Made by a program: the position numbers and the translations under genes. A stretch of 64,000 bases of DNA from Flavobacterium zhairuonense (GTDB lineage: Bacteria; Bacteroidota; Bacteroidia; Flavobacteriales; Flavobacteriaceae), in the NCBI RefSeq assembly GCF_004352915.1, contig NZ_SJSY01000067.1, positions 62,001 to 126,000 of the forward strand, read 5' to 3'. Below are positions 20,213 through 28,744 of the stretch, one piece after another. Below the pieces are notes generated by a model that ran no database searches, was not told where the DNA came from, and worked only from the letters and a program-made list of their open reading frames with translations. Numbering within the stretch: the first letter of the stretch is position 1; each line of letters opens with the position of its first letter.

Positions 20213-22750
20213 ATGTTTTCATTACGTAATAATTTCGCTTTAATTCTGTGTTTGACAATCGGAATATCTAGTTTTTCACAACAAAAAGCAATTAAAAGAA
20301 TGGGTTCGGCAGACACTGAGTCTTTCGATGACAATTGGGTTTTTTCACGTTTCGGACTTCAGGCTGACGGATTGATCAAAGAAGAGCCTAAGAATTTAGA
20401 AGCAGTTTCAATTAATGAATCCAATTGGGAAAAATTAAATCTGCCACACGATTGGGCAATCAAAGGACCTTTTAGAATTGAGCTTAGAGGAGAAACCGGA
20501 AAATTGCCATGGAAAGGAATTGGCTGGTATAGAAAACATTTTACTGTTCCAGCTTCGGATTCTGGAAAACAGATTTTTGTTGATTTTGACGGAGCGATGG
20601 CAAATGCCAAAATTTATTTGAATGGAAATTATGTAGGTACATGGCCTTACGGATATAATTCTTTCCGAATGAATTTGACTCCATTTTTAAAATTTGGAGA
20701 AGAAAATGTTTTGGGGGTTCGTTTGGATACTGAAAACTGGGATTCTCGCTGGTATCCGGGTGCAGGTATTTATCGTCATGTTTGGTTGGTAAAAACAAAT
20801 CCGGTGCATATTGCACATTGGGGAACTTATATCACGACACCAAATATAACTAAAGAAGATGCGTCAATTAAAGTGTTGGTTAAAGTTGACAATGCAACAA
20901 ACAAAACAATTAAAGCAGTTGTTACCACTGATTTATATGAATTAGACATCAATAATACGCCTACAGTGAAAGCAGGTTCATTAATTGTTTCTACTTTAGA
21001 AATCAAGCCAAATTCAACTGAAGAGGCAGAAACACATTCGATTTTGAACAATCCTAAACTTTGGGATTTAAAAACGCCAAATCGTTATGTTGCACAAACT
21101 AAAGTAAGCGTTGACGGAAAAGTGGTTGATACTTATAATACGCCTTTTGGTATTCGCACAATTGAATTTACTTCTCGAAACGGATTTCTTTTAAACGGAA
21201 AAAGAGTCGAGATTTTCGGTACCTGCAATCATCATGATTTGGGTGCTTTAGGAGCTGCAATCAATACTTCGGCATTGAAAAGACAATTGGTGATGCTGAA
21301 AGAAATGGGGTGCAATTCATTGCGTACTTCTCACAATCCTCCGGCTCCAGAACTATTGGAATTGGCAGATAAAATGGGATTTTTAGTTTGGGATGAAGCT
21401 TTTGACGCCTGGAAAATCGGGAAGAAAAAACTGGATTATAATGTAATTTTTGATGAATGGCATGAAAAAGATTTAATGGCTTTGGTGCATAGAGACAGAA
21501 ATCATCCTTCGGTATTTATTTGGTCAATTGGAAATGAAGTTCCAGATCAACAAAATGTTGCATTGACAAAACAATTGGCAGATATAATGCGAAGAGAAGA
21601 TCCAACTCGTCCAGTCTCAAATGGATATAACGATCCTGATGGTGGAAGAAGTTCAGGCGCGGCTGTAGCATTGGATATAATGGGAGTGAATTACTTTTTT
21701 GATCAACAACCAAAATGGGATATCGATCCGAGATACGAGAAAAAACCAACGATTGGAAGTGAAACAGCTTCAACCGTGAGTTCTCGTGGTGAATATTTCT
21801 TCGATGATAAATACAATAAAACGACTTGGCAGATTTCATCTTATGATGATGCATTTCCAGGTTGGGGTTGCTCGCCAGATACTCAATTTCGAACCAATGC
21901 AAAATATCCGCATTTATTGGGAGAATATGTTTGGACCGGTTTTGATTATTTGGGAGAGCCAACGCCTTATAATTCAGACGAAACCAATTTGTTGAATTTT
22001 AGAACTGATCCGTCTAAACAGAAAGAATTGGAAGCAAAATTGGCTGAATTGCAAAAAAGCAATCCGCCATCAAGAAGCAGTTATTTTGGCATTATTGATT
22101 TAGCTGGTTTCCCTAAAGATCGTTATTACAGCTACAAATCGCACTGGAGACCTGATGTGCCAACTGCTCATATTTTACCACATTGGAATTGGAGTGAACG
22201 TATTGGTCAAGTAGTTCCTGTTCATGTCTATACTTCAGGAGATGAAGGCGAATTGTTTCTTAACGGAAAAAGTCTTGGGAGAAAGAAAATGGCAAAAGGG
22301 AAAGATTTCCGATTAGCTTGGGATGATGTACGATATACGCCGGGAGAATTAAAAGTGGTTTGTTATAAAAACGGAAAAATTTGGGCAACAGATATTGTGA
22401 AAACAATAGGAACTCCCACAAAACTAAATATGTCAGCTGATCGAAAAGCAGTATATGCAGATGATGTTGATTTGGTTTTTGTAACGGTTGATGTTGCTGA
22501 TAAAAATGGTTTAGTTGTTCCTCGCGCAAATCCTTTAGTCAAATTTTCAATTGAAGGAGCTGGCGAAATTGTGGCAACTGATAATGGAGATGCAACAAGT
22601 TTTGTGCCTTTCCAAAGTAAAGAAAGACCTGCTTACAACGGAAAAGTTTTAGTAATTGTCAAAGCTAAAAAAGATCAAAAAGGACAATTTATCATAAAAG
22701 CAGAAAGCGAAGGTTTGCAAGCGGCTGCAACAACAATCTTGATTAAATAA
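20213..22750 (+). CDS. GH2 beta-galactosidase-type enzyme with DUF4982
   Basis: Exported GH2 enzyme of 845 residues. The signal peptide ends at SSFSQ. The sugar-binding jelly roll (about 60-190) contains WYPGAGIYRHVW, followed by an Ig-like domain (about 195-325) and the TIM barrel (about 330-640). The acid/base is E442 (SIGNEV) and the nucleophile E517 (IGSETAST). A DUF4982 module (GELFLNGKSLGRKKM) and a terminal Ig-like domain follow. This architecture is usual for Bacteroidota beta-galactosidases, although GH2 also includes beta-mannosidases. It begins 24 bp after the L-fucose dehydrogenase and 21 bp before GH29 copy 4, so glycosidases and fucose catabolism appear to share one transcript. 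Confidence 0.92.
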   Translation: MFSLRNNFALILCLTIGISSFSQQKAIKRMGSADTESFDDNWVFSRFGLQADGLIKEEPKNLEAVSINESNWEKLNLPHDWAIKGPFRIELRGETGKLPWKGIGWYRKHFTVPASDSGKQIFVDFDGAMANAKIYLNGNYVGTWPYGYNSFRMNLTPFLKFGEENVLGVRLDTENWDSRWYPGAGIYRHVWLVKTNPVHIAHWGTYITTPNITKEDASIKVLVKVDNATNKTIKAVVTTDLYELDINNTPTVKAGSLIVSTLEIKPNSTEEAETHSILNNPKLWDLKTPNRYVAQTKVSVDGKVVDTYNTPFGIRTIEFTSRNGFLLNGKRVEIFGTCNHHDLGALGAAINTSALKRQLVMLKEMGCNSLRTSHNPPAPELLELADKMGFLVWDEAFDAWKIGKKKLDYNVIFDEWHEKDLMALVHRDRNHPSVFIWSIGNEVPDQQNVALTKQLADIMRREDPTRPVSNGYNDPDGGRSSGAAVALDIMGVNYFFDQQPKWDIDPRYEKKPTIGSETASTVSSRGEYFFDDKYNKTTWQISSYDDAFPGWGCSPDTQFRTNAKYPHLLGEYVWTGFDYLGEPTPYNSDETNLLNFRTDPSKQKELEAKLAELQKSNPPSRSSYFGIIDLAGFPKDRYYSYKSHWRPDVPTAHILPHWNWSERIGQVVPVHVYTSGDEGELFLNGKSLGRKKMAKGKDFRLAWDDVRYTPGELKVVCYKNGKIWATDIVKTIGTPTKLNMSADRKAVYADDVDLVFVTVDVADKNGLVVPRANPLVKFSIEGAGEIVATDNGDATSFVPFQSKERPAYNGKVLVIVKAKKDQKGQFIIKAESEGLQAAATTILIK

Positions 22751-22771
22751 TAACTACATAAAAACAAAAAA

Positions 22772-24109
22772 ATGACCAAAAAGATAATCTTAGCGATTTT
22801 AGTGATTGGTACAACTATCGCAGGCTATTCGCAAAACAAAATTGAAGCTAAAGATATTGCTGAAAAAATGAAATGGTTTGAAGATGCGAAACTAGGAATC
22901 TTCATTCATGCTGGAATTTATTCAGTTGCGGATGTTTCCGAATCATGGAGTTTTCACAACGGAAAAATTTCTGTTGAAGATTATATGAAACAACAAAAAA
23001 GTTACACTTTAAGCAATTATGATCCTGCAGCCTGGGCAGATATGATCAAAGATTCAGGAGCAAAATATGCTGTAATCACAACCAAACATCATGATGGAGT
23101 AGCGATGTATGATACTAAGTTGGGTAAATTGAGTTCGGTAAAAACTTGTCCTGCAAAAAAAGATATGGTTAAGCCATTTTTTGAAGAATTGCGCAAAAGA
23201 GATGTAAAATGTGGCGCCTATTTTTCATTAATCGATTGGACTCATAATGATTATCCTGGTTTTTTGAAAGATAAAGCGAGATACGATATTAAAAAAGAGC
23301 CAGCGCGTTGGGAGCGTTTTCAAAAGTTCTTCCAAGGCCAAATCAAAGAAATTTCAGATTGGTATAATCCAGATTTGTGGTGGTTTGATGGCGATTGGGA
23401 ACATAGTGCAGAAGAATGGCAAGCTGAAAAAACGCGCAAAATGATGTTAGACAGAAATCCGAATACGATTATCAACGGACGTTTGCAAGGTTACGGAGAT
23501 TATGACACTCCTGAACAAAATTTCCCAGTAGTGCGTCCAGCCTTCAAATGGTGGGAATTATGTATGACGATGAACGAAAACTGGGGCTACCGTGTAAGTG
23601 ATACGAATTGGAAAACGCCTTATGAGATCGTAACGATTTTTGTAGATGCAGTTTCAAATGGCGGAAATTTATTGCTTGACATCGGACCAAAACCTGATGG
23701 AACTTATCCTGAAACTGTGGTAACAACTTTAAAAGAATTAGGAGATTGGAACAGAAGAAACGGAGAAGGGATTTTTGGAACCATTCCAGGAATTCCGCAA
23801 GGACATTTTTATGGTCCAACAACACTTTCTAAAGATTCAAAAACACTTTACTTATTTGTTCACGGAAAAACTTCAGGCCAAGTAATGCTTAAAGGTCTTG
23901 ATAATAAAATTCAGGATATTACAGTTTTGGGTTCAAATGTAAAATTAACTCATAAAGTTGTTGGGAAAATTTCTTGGAGTGCAGTGCCTGGTCTGGTTTA
24001 CATCGATCTTCCAGAAAGTGCAATTGATAAATATGTGACTTGTATCAAAGTTACTTTGGATGCACCAATTAAATTATACAGAGGTCACGGAGGATTTCTG
24101 ACAAACTAA
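22772..24109 (+). CDS. GH29 alpha-L-fucosidase (copy 4)
   Basis: Exported alpha-L-fucosidase of 445 residues with signal peptide MTKKIILAILVIGTTIAGYSQ. GH29 motifs are TTKHHDGVAMYD and the predicted nucleophile D206 in LWWFDGDWE. A compact C-terminal beta domain follows the barrel. It is shorter than copies 1 and 3 and differs from them in loop sequences, resembling copy 5 (35090-36421) more in size. It follows the DUF4982-type GH2 gene by 21 bp and is followed by a terminator, so it closes the transcript that begins with the mutarotase. Confidence 0.93.
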   Translation: MTKKIILAILVIGTTIAGYSQNKIEAKDIAEKMKWFEDAKLGIFIHAGIYSVADVSESWSFHNGKISVEDYMKQQKSYTLSNYDPAAWADMIKDSGAKYAVITTKHHDGVAMYDTKLGKLSSVKTCPAKKDMVKPFFEELRKRDVKCGAYFSLIDWTHNDYPGFLKDKARYDIKKEPARWERFQKFFQGQIKEISDWYNPDLWWFDGDWEHSAEEWQAEKTRKMMLDRNPNTIINGRLQGYGDYDTPEQNFPVVRPAFKWWELCMTMNENWGYRVSDTNWKTPYEIVTIFVDAVSNGGNLLLDIGPKPDGTYPETVVTTLKELGDWNRRNGEGIFGTIPGIPQGHFYGPTTLSKDSKTLYLFVHGKTSGQVMLKGLDNKIQDITVLGSNVKLTHKVVGKISWSAVPGLVYIDLPESAIDKYVTCIKVTLDAPIKLYRGHGGFLTN

Positions 24110-24120
24110 TAATTCTAAAA

Positions 24121-24152
24121 TGTCATCTCTCAGATGGAGATGGCATTTTTTT
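24121..24152 (+). terminator. Rho-independent terminator after GH29 copy 4
   Basis: TGTCATCTC and GAGATGGCA pair with one G-U wobble around a short loop and lead into a seven-T run. It closes the mutarotase-to-GH29 unit. Confidence 0.8.
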
Positions 24153-24224
24153 ATCTAATTTTTGAATTGATTTCATATAAAAGCCAATAAAACTATGCCT
24201 TACAGGTGTTTCAATAATTTAAGC

Positions 24225-26894
24225 ATGAACAAAAAAATATTTTTACTAGGTCTGTTTCTGGGATTCCAATCATTATTTTCTCAAAATACGCCAAAATATA
24301 AAAACCCAAAATTACCTGTTGAAGAACGCGTTCAGGATTTATTGTCCAGAATGACGACGGAAGAGAAATTTTGGCAAATGTTCATGATTCCTGGTGATTT
24401 GTCTGATGGTGAAGCAAATTATAAAAATGGAATTTTTGGTTTTCAGGTTAGTGCAAAAGGAAGTTCAGATGCAAGTAACCAAATTTTAGATTATGGCGCC
24501 GCAAGTAATGCAAAAGAAACAGTAAAACTAATTAATAAAATACAGAAATATTTTGTTGAGAAAACACGTCTCGGAATTCCGATTATTGCTTTTGATGAAG
24601 CGTTGCACGGATTGGTGAGAGATGGAGCAACAGCTTTTCCGCAATCTATTTCATTGGCAGCGACTTTCGATCCAGGATTGGTTAAAAGAGTTTCAACAGC
24701 CATTGCAATGGAATCAAAAAGCCGTGGAATTCGCCAAATTTTATCGCCGGTTGTCAATCTAGCTTCAGATGTTCGTTGGGGACGCGTGGAAGAAACATAT
24801 GGAGAAGATCCTTTTCTTTCTTCAAAAATGGGCGTAGCGTATGTTTCCTCGTTTGAAGAAAGAGGTGTGATTACAACTCCAAAACATTTCCTTGCCAATA
24901 GTGGCGACGGTGGCCGCGACAGTTATCCGATTGATTACAATGAACGTTATCTGGAAGAATATCAGTTGCCATCTTTCCGCGCATGCTTTTCTGAAGGAGG
25001 AAGCCGAAGTGTTATGACTTCATACAATTCATTAAATGGAAGTCCGTGTACGGCTAATGATTGGTTGCTGAATAAAAAATTAAAAGGCGAAATGAATTTT
25101 AAAGGATTCATTATTTCTGATGCAAATGCTGTAGGTGGTGGAAATGTCTTGCATTACACCGCAAAAGATTATCCAGAATCTGGAGCAAATGCAATCAACA
25201 ACGGATTGGATGTGATTTTTCAAACGGCTTATGATCATTATAAATTATTTCAACCGCCTTTCCTTGACGGCAGAATCGATATGAAAAATATTGACGAAGC
25301 GGTGGCGAGGGTTTTACGATTAAAATTCGAATTGGGATTATTTGAAACCCCGTATGCAGATGAAAAGGAAGCCAACAAATGGAATGGGAATCCAGCCCAC
25401 AAATTGTTGTCAAGAGAAGCTGCTGAAAAAGGAATCGTTTTATTAAAAAATGAAAACAATGTTTTGCCTCTTAAAAAAACAATCAAATCCATTGCTTTAA
25501 TTGGAAATGATATTACCGAAGCGCGTTTGGGCGGTTACAGCGGGCCGGGAAATGGAAAGGTAAATATGCTTGACGGAATAAAAGCAAAGTTAGGAGCATC
25601 GGCCCAAATAAATTTTGTAGAAGGAGTTGCAAGAAGAAGTAAAGAATATGTTCCGGTTCCGTCTATTCAATTGACAAGCAATGAAAATGGTAAAACCAAA
25701 AATGGCTTGGTGGGTGAATATTTCAATAATGTACAACTAAGCGGAAGCCCTGTTTTGACTAGAGTAGATCAAGGAATTAATTTTGATTGGACACTTTATT
25801 CTCCAGATCAGGAGAAAATCAATTACGATTTTTATTCTGTCAAATGGAGCGGAAAAATAAAATCTCCAGAATCGGGAACTTACAAAATTGGTTTTGAAGG
25901 AAATGATGGTTTTCGTCTGTATCTGAATGGGAAATTAATTATTGACAATTGGAAAAGTCAGACTTATTCAACAAAACTTGTTGACTTCAATTTTGAAAAA
26001 GACAAAGAATACGATATTAAAATTGAGTTTTTTGAATCACAAGGGTATGCAAAATTCAAATTAGTTTGGAATATCGGCGTAAACAATAATTGGCAAAACA
26101 AAATTGATGAAGCCGTAGCTGCAACTAAAAAATCAGATGTTGCAGTAATTGCAGCTGGAATCGAAGAAGGAGAATTTAACGACAGAGCATATTTAGGTTT
26201 GCTTGGACATCAGGAAGAATTAATAAATGCTGTAGCCGCAACTGGAAAACCAGTTGTGGTAGTTTTGGTGGGCGGAAGCGCTATCACGATGGATAAATGG
26301 ATTAATAATATTCCATCAATTTTAGATGTTTGGTATCCGGGCGAAGATGGAGGTAATGCTGTTGCTAATATTTTGTTTGGAGATCGAAATCCTGCAGGTC
26401 GTCTGCCAATTACCTTCCCAGTTTTTGAAGGGCAATTGCCATTGGTTTACAATCATAAACCAACAGGCCGTTCTGATGATTATACCAATTTAAACGGAGC
26501 TCCCTTATTTCCCTTTGGCTTCGGATTGAGCTATTCAACTTTTGAGTACAGCAATCTTCGTTTTGACAAAAGGCAAATTGGAAAATCAGAATCGACAAAA
26601 GTGTATTGCACGATAAAAAATACAAGCAATGTTGATGGCGATGAGGTTGTTCAGTTGTATGTGCGTGATGTTTTGGCATCTGTGGCTCAGCCGATAAAAC
26701 AATTGAAAGGTTTTCAGAGAATATCTCTTAAGGCTGGAGAGTCGAAAGAAATCTCATTTGATATCAATAAAGAAACGCTTAAAATGCTGAATGGGGAAAT
26801 GAATTGGGTTATAGAGCCTGGCGATTTTAGGATTATGATTGGTGCTTCTTCAAGAGATATTCGATTGAGAGAGATAATTACGGTTTCGGAATAG
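24225..26894 (+). CDS. GH3 beta-glycosidase with inserted PA14 domain
   Basis: Exported GH3 enzyme of 889 residues. The ATG at 24225 opens a regular signal peptide (MNKKIFLLGLFLGFQSLFSQ); an upstream ATG at 24195 does not. The N-terminal barrel has KHFLANSG, and the predicted nucleophile D299 lies in FIISDANAVGGG. The alpha/beta sandwich domain is split by a PA14 carbohydrate-binding module at about residues 485-625 (GEYFNN..., GNDGFRLYLNGKLIID). It resumes with VAVIAAGIEEGEFNDR, and an FnIII-like domain ends the protein. PA14-bearing GH3 enzymes include beta-glucosidases, beta-xylosidases and N-acetylglucosaminidases; substrate is unresolved. It stands alone between a terminator and a long gene-free stretch. 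Confidence 0.91.
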   Translation: MNKKIFLLGLFLGFQSLFSQNTPKYKNPKLPVEERVQDLLSRMTTEEKFWQMFMIPGDLSDGEANYKNGIFGFQVSAKGSSDASNQILDYGAASNAKETVKLINKIQKYFVEKTRLGIPIIAFDEALHGLVRDGATAFPQSISLAATFDPGLVKRVSTAIAMESKSRGIRQILSPVVNLASDVRWGRVEETYGEDPFLSSKMGVAYVSSFEERGVITTPKHFLANSGDGGRDSYPIDYNERYLEEYQLPSFRACFSEGGSRSVMTSYNSLNGSPCTANDWLLNKKLKGEMNFKGFIISDANAVGGGNVLHYTAKDYPESGANAINNGLDVIFQTAYDHYKLFQPPFLDGRIDMKNIDEAVARVLRLKFELGLFETPYADEKEANKWNGNPAHKLLSREAAEKGIVLLKNENNVLPLKKTIKSIALIGNDITEARLGGYSGPGNGKVNMLDGIKAKLGASAQINFVEGVARRSKEYVPVPSIQLTSNENGKTKNGLVGEYFNNVQLSGSPVLTRVDQGINFDWTLYSPDQEKINYDFYSVKWSGKIKSPESGTYKIGFEGNDGFRLYLNGKLIIDNWKSQTYSTKLVDFNFEKDKEYDIKIEFFESQGYAKFKLVWNIGVNNNWQNKIDEAVAATKKSDVAVIAAGIEEGEFNDRAYLGLLGHQEELINAVAATGKPVVVVLVGGSAITMDKWINNIPSILDVWYPGEDGGNAVANILFGDRNPAGRLPITFPVFEGQLPLVYNHKPTGRSDDYTNLNGAPLFPFGFGLSYSTFEYSNLRFDKRQIGKSESTKVYCTIKNTSNVDGDEVVQLYVRDVLASVAQPIKQLKGFQRISLKAGESKEISFDINKETLKMLNGEMNWVIEPGDFRIMIGASSRDIRLREIITVSE

Positions 26895-27368
26895 CAAAAA
26901 ACGACTCAAAAAAAGGAAAAAAATCAGCATAAAAAACAAAAGAAGCCAAATGAATTCGTGAGTTTTAGCGTTTGAATAAAATCAAATGCAATAAAAAGCT
27001 TACAACTTTGAAAGCCAGTAAAAAAGAAGTCATAATTAGGAAAAAAAAGATTTTCTATTTTCTATAAAAAAAGAAGAAATAAAAAAGCAATTATTTACGA
27101 AGTTAAAAACAGGATGTACAAGTAAGGTAATTGTTATATGAATATTAGTTAACATATATTTATGTTAAAAATGTCGCATTTTTCGCGATTTTAAAGTGTG
27201 GTTTTTTGCAATATTGATTTTTATTGGATTTTTGCTTGATTTTTTGGTTTTGTGAGAAAAATAATATTTCGATTTGTATTGGATAGTGTTTTATTCTCAG
27301 GTGGTTAGGTTTAAAATTTAGTTTTGAGTTTTTTAAATGTTAAAAAAAAATATTTAGCATAAAAAAAA

Positions 27369-27396
27369 TACTAAAACGTTTTTGTAAATCGTTTTA
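27369..27396. promoter_or_regulatory. Tandem putative operators at the lacI-type promoter
   Basis: ACTAAAACGTTTTTGT and GTAAATCGTTTTATTA overlap in tandem with CG centres 13 bp apart (27377 and 27390). The second fills the spacer of the promoter at 27381-27411, where bound protein would block RNA polymerase, so autoregulation is likely. Confidence 0.55.
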
Positions 27397-27411
27397 TTAA
27401 ATATATATTTG
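27381..27411 (+). promoter_or_regulatory. Strong Bacteroidota-type promoter of the LacI-type gene
   Basis: TTTG (27381-27384), exactly 19 bp, then TATATTTG (27404-27411) matches the Bacteroidota sigma consensus. The leader to the ATG at 27454 would be about 35 nt. Confidence 0.65.
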
Positions 27412-27453
27412 TTTAAACATATTAACTAAAGTTTAAGATAAGCTTAACGTTTC

Positions 27454-28467
27454 ATGAAAAAAAACATCACCATTAAAGATATCGCCAAAGCAGCAAATGT
27501 ATCAGTTACAACTGTTTCATTTGTTTTGAACAACAAAGGCGAAAAGATGGGGATAAGCAAAGAAGTGATTAAAAAAGTTCTTAAGGTTAGTGAAGAAATG
27601 AAATTCAAACTCAATATGATCGCCAGCAGTTTGAGAACAGGCAAAACAAGATCAATTGGGCTTATTGTAGAAGATATATCAAATCACTTTTTTTCTGATT
27701 TGGCAAAAGTGATTGAGAGGGAAGCGATAGATTCTAATTACAGAGTATTTTATTGCAGTACCGGAGGAAGTGATGAACGTGCGGTGGAATTAGTGGATAG
27801 TTTATTGCAAGCAAATGTGGATGGATTTATCATAACGCCAACAGAAAACATGAAAGGTACGATTGATAGATTATTGGAACTTCAGTGTCCAGTTGTATTA
27901 GTCGATCGTTATTTTGAAGGTCAAGAAGTAAGTCATGTAGTGCTTGATAATTTTGAAGGAGCAGAAAAAGCAACACAATTTCTTTTAGAAAAAGGATTTA
28001 AAAAAATTGCTTTTGTTACCAATTACTCACAGTTGATTCAAATGAATCTGAGGAAGCAAGGTTATGTTCATGCATTGAAAGAAGTCGGTTTATATGATGA
28101 ATCAAGAATTCTGGATATGGATTATCAAATAACAGAAGATAAACGAATAGAAAGAATCTCTGAATTTTTGAGCACCAATACTGATATAGATGCCATATTA
28201 TTTGGAGCAAATTATTTGCTGTTGGCAGGATTACAATCTTTACGGAAACTTGGGTTGAAAATTCCGGTAGATAAAGCGGTGATTAGTTTTGATGATCATG
28301 ACAGTTTCAGGCTTAATTCTCCTTCGATTACGGTTTTGGCGCAGCCAATCGAAGAAATGGGAAAAAAAACGGTAAAACTCCTAATGCAACAAATGACAGA
28401 TGGAAGTGATTACAAGATTATAAAAGAAAAGAATAAAGGGAATTTAACTATAAGAGAATCAGTATAG
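27454..28467 (+). CDS. LacI-family transcriptional regulator
   Basis: Regulator of 337 residues with an N-terminal LacI helix-turn-helix (ITIKDIAKAANVSVTTVSFVLNN) and the hinge region (MIASSLRTGKTRSIGLIV). A periplasmic-binding-protein-like effector domain (about 62-335) follows; it has ISNHFFSDL, VDGFIITPT, ISFDDHDSFRL and the TVLAQPIEEMG segment. It should bind a palindrome with a central CG and release on sugar binding. Such palindromes occur at its own promoter, upstream of SusC, and at several other island units. It directly precedes the SusC/SusD genes. The effector is unknown; fucose or an intermediate of its pathway, or a glycan fragment, are candidates. Confidence 0.94.
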   Translation: MKKNITIKDIAKAANVSVTTVSFVLNNKGEKMGISKEVIKKVLKVSEEMKFKLNMIASSLRTGKTRSIGLIVEDISNHFFSDLAKVIEREAIDSNYRVFYCSTGGSDERAVELVDSLLQANVDGFIITPTENMKGTIDRLLELQCPVVLVDRYFEGQEVSHVVLDNFEGAEKATQFLLEKGFKKIAFVTNYSQLIQMNLRKQGYVHALKEVGLYDESRILDMDYQITEDKRIERISEFLSTNTDIDAILFGANYLLLAGLQSLRKLGLKIPVDKAVISFDDHDSFRLNSPSITVLAQPIEEMGKKTVKLLMQQMTDGSDYKIIKEKNKGNLTIRESV

Positions 28468-28497
28468 CATAACGTTCCTTTTTTTAAAGACTATTTG

Positions 28498-28514
28498 CTA
28501 AAACGTTATAGTAG
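28498..28514. promoter_or_regulatory. Putative LacI-type operator upstream of susC
   Basis: CTAAAACGTTATAGTAG is centred on ACGT, 30 bp after the LacI-type gene and about 230 bp before the SusC ATG. It is preceded by ACTATTTG, a poor -7 match. Confidence 0.45.
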
Positions 28515-28744
28515 ATACGAAAAAATAAATAACACAGAAAACTCAAACCAATTACTAAACAAAAAAAAACGCGTATGATATAAAAGAAAAAAATAGAGAT
28601 GTGACAAACAAGAAACTCAGTTATTGCCAGGTTGAGAAACTGGTAATATGAAAATTAAAGGTTTTAGTATCCAATGTTTTTTTAAATAATCAGAACCTTT
28701 TAATTTAAAAATAAAATTTAAACCAAACCAAACTAATATTAATT

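Larger units (their letters stand above)
26895..27453. other. Gene-free A+T-rich region upstream of the LacI-type gene
   Basis: No ORF or RNA gene is supported in this 559-bp stretch. The only recognised signals are in its last 100 bp: two CG-centred boxes, one overlapping a strong promoter match. The part from 26,895 to about 27,340 has no recognisable structure. Confidence 0.6.

Noticed and set aside
21516-21962. 148-codon open frame antisense to the GH2 gene
   Set aside because: Fully within GH2 coding sequence; rich in His/Leu/Gln as expected of an antisense shadow.
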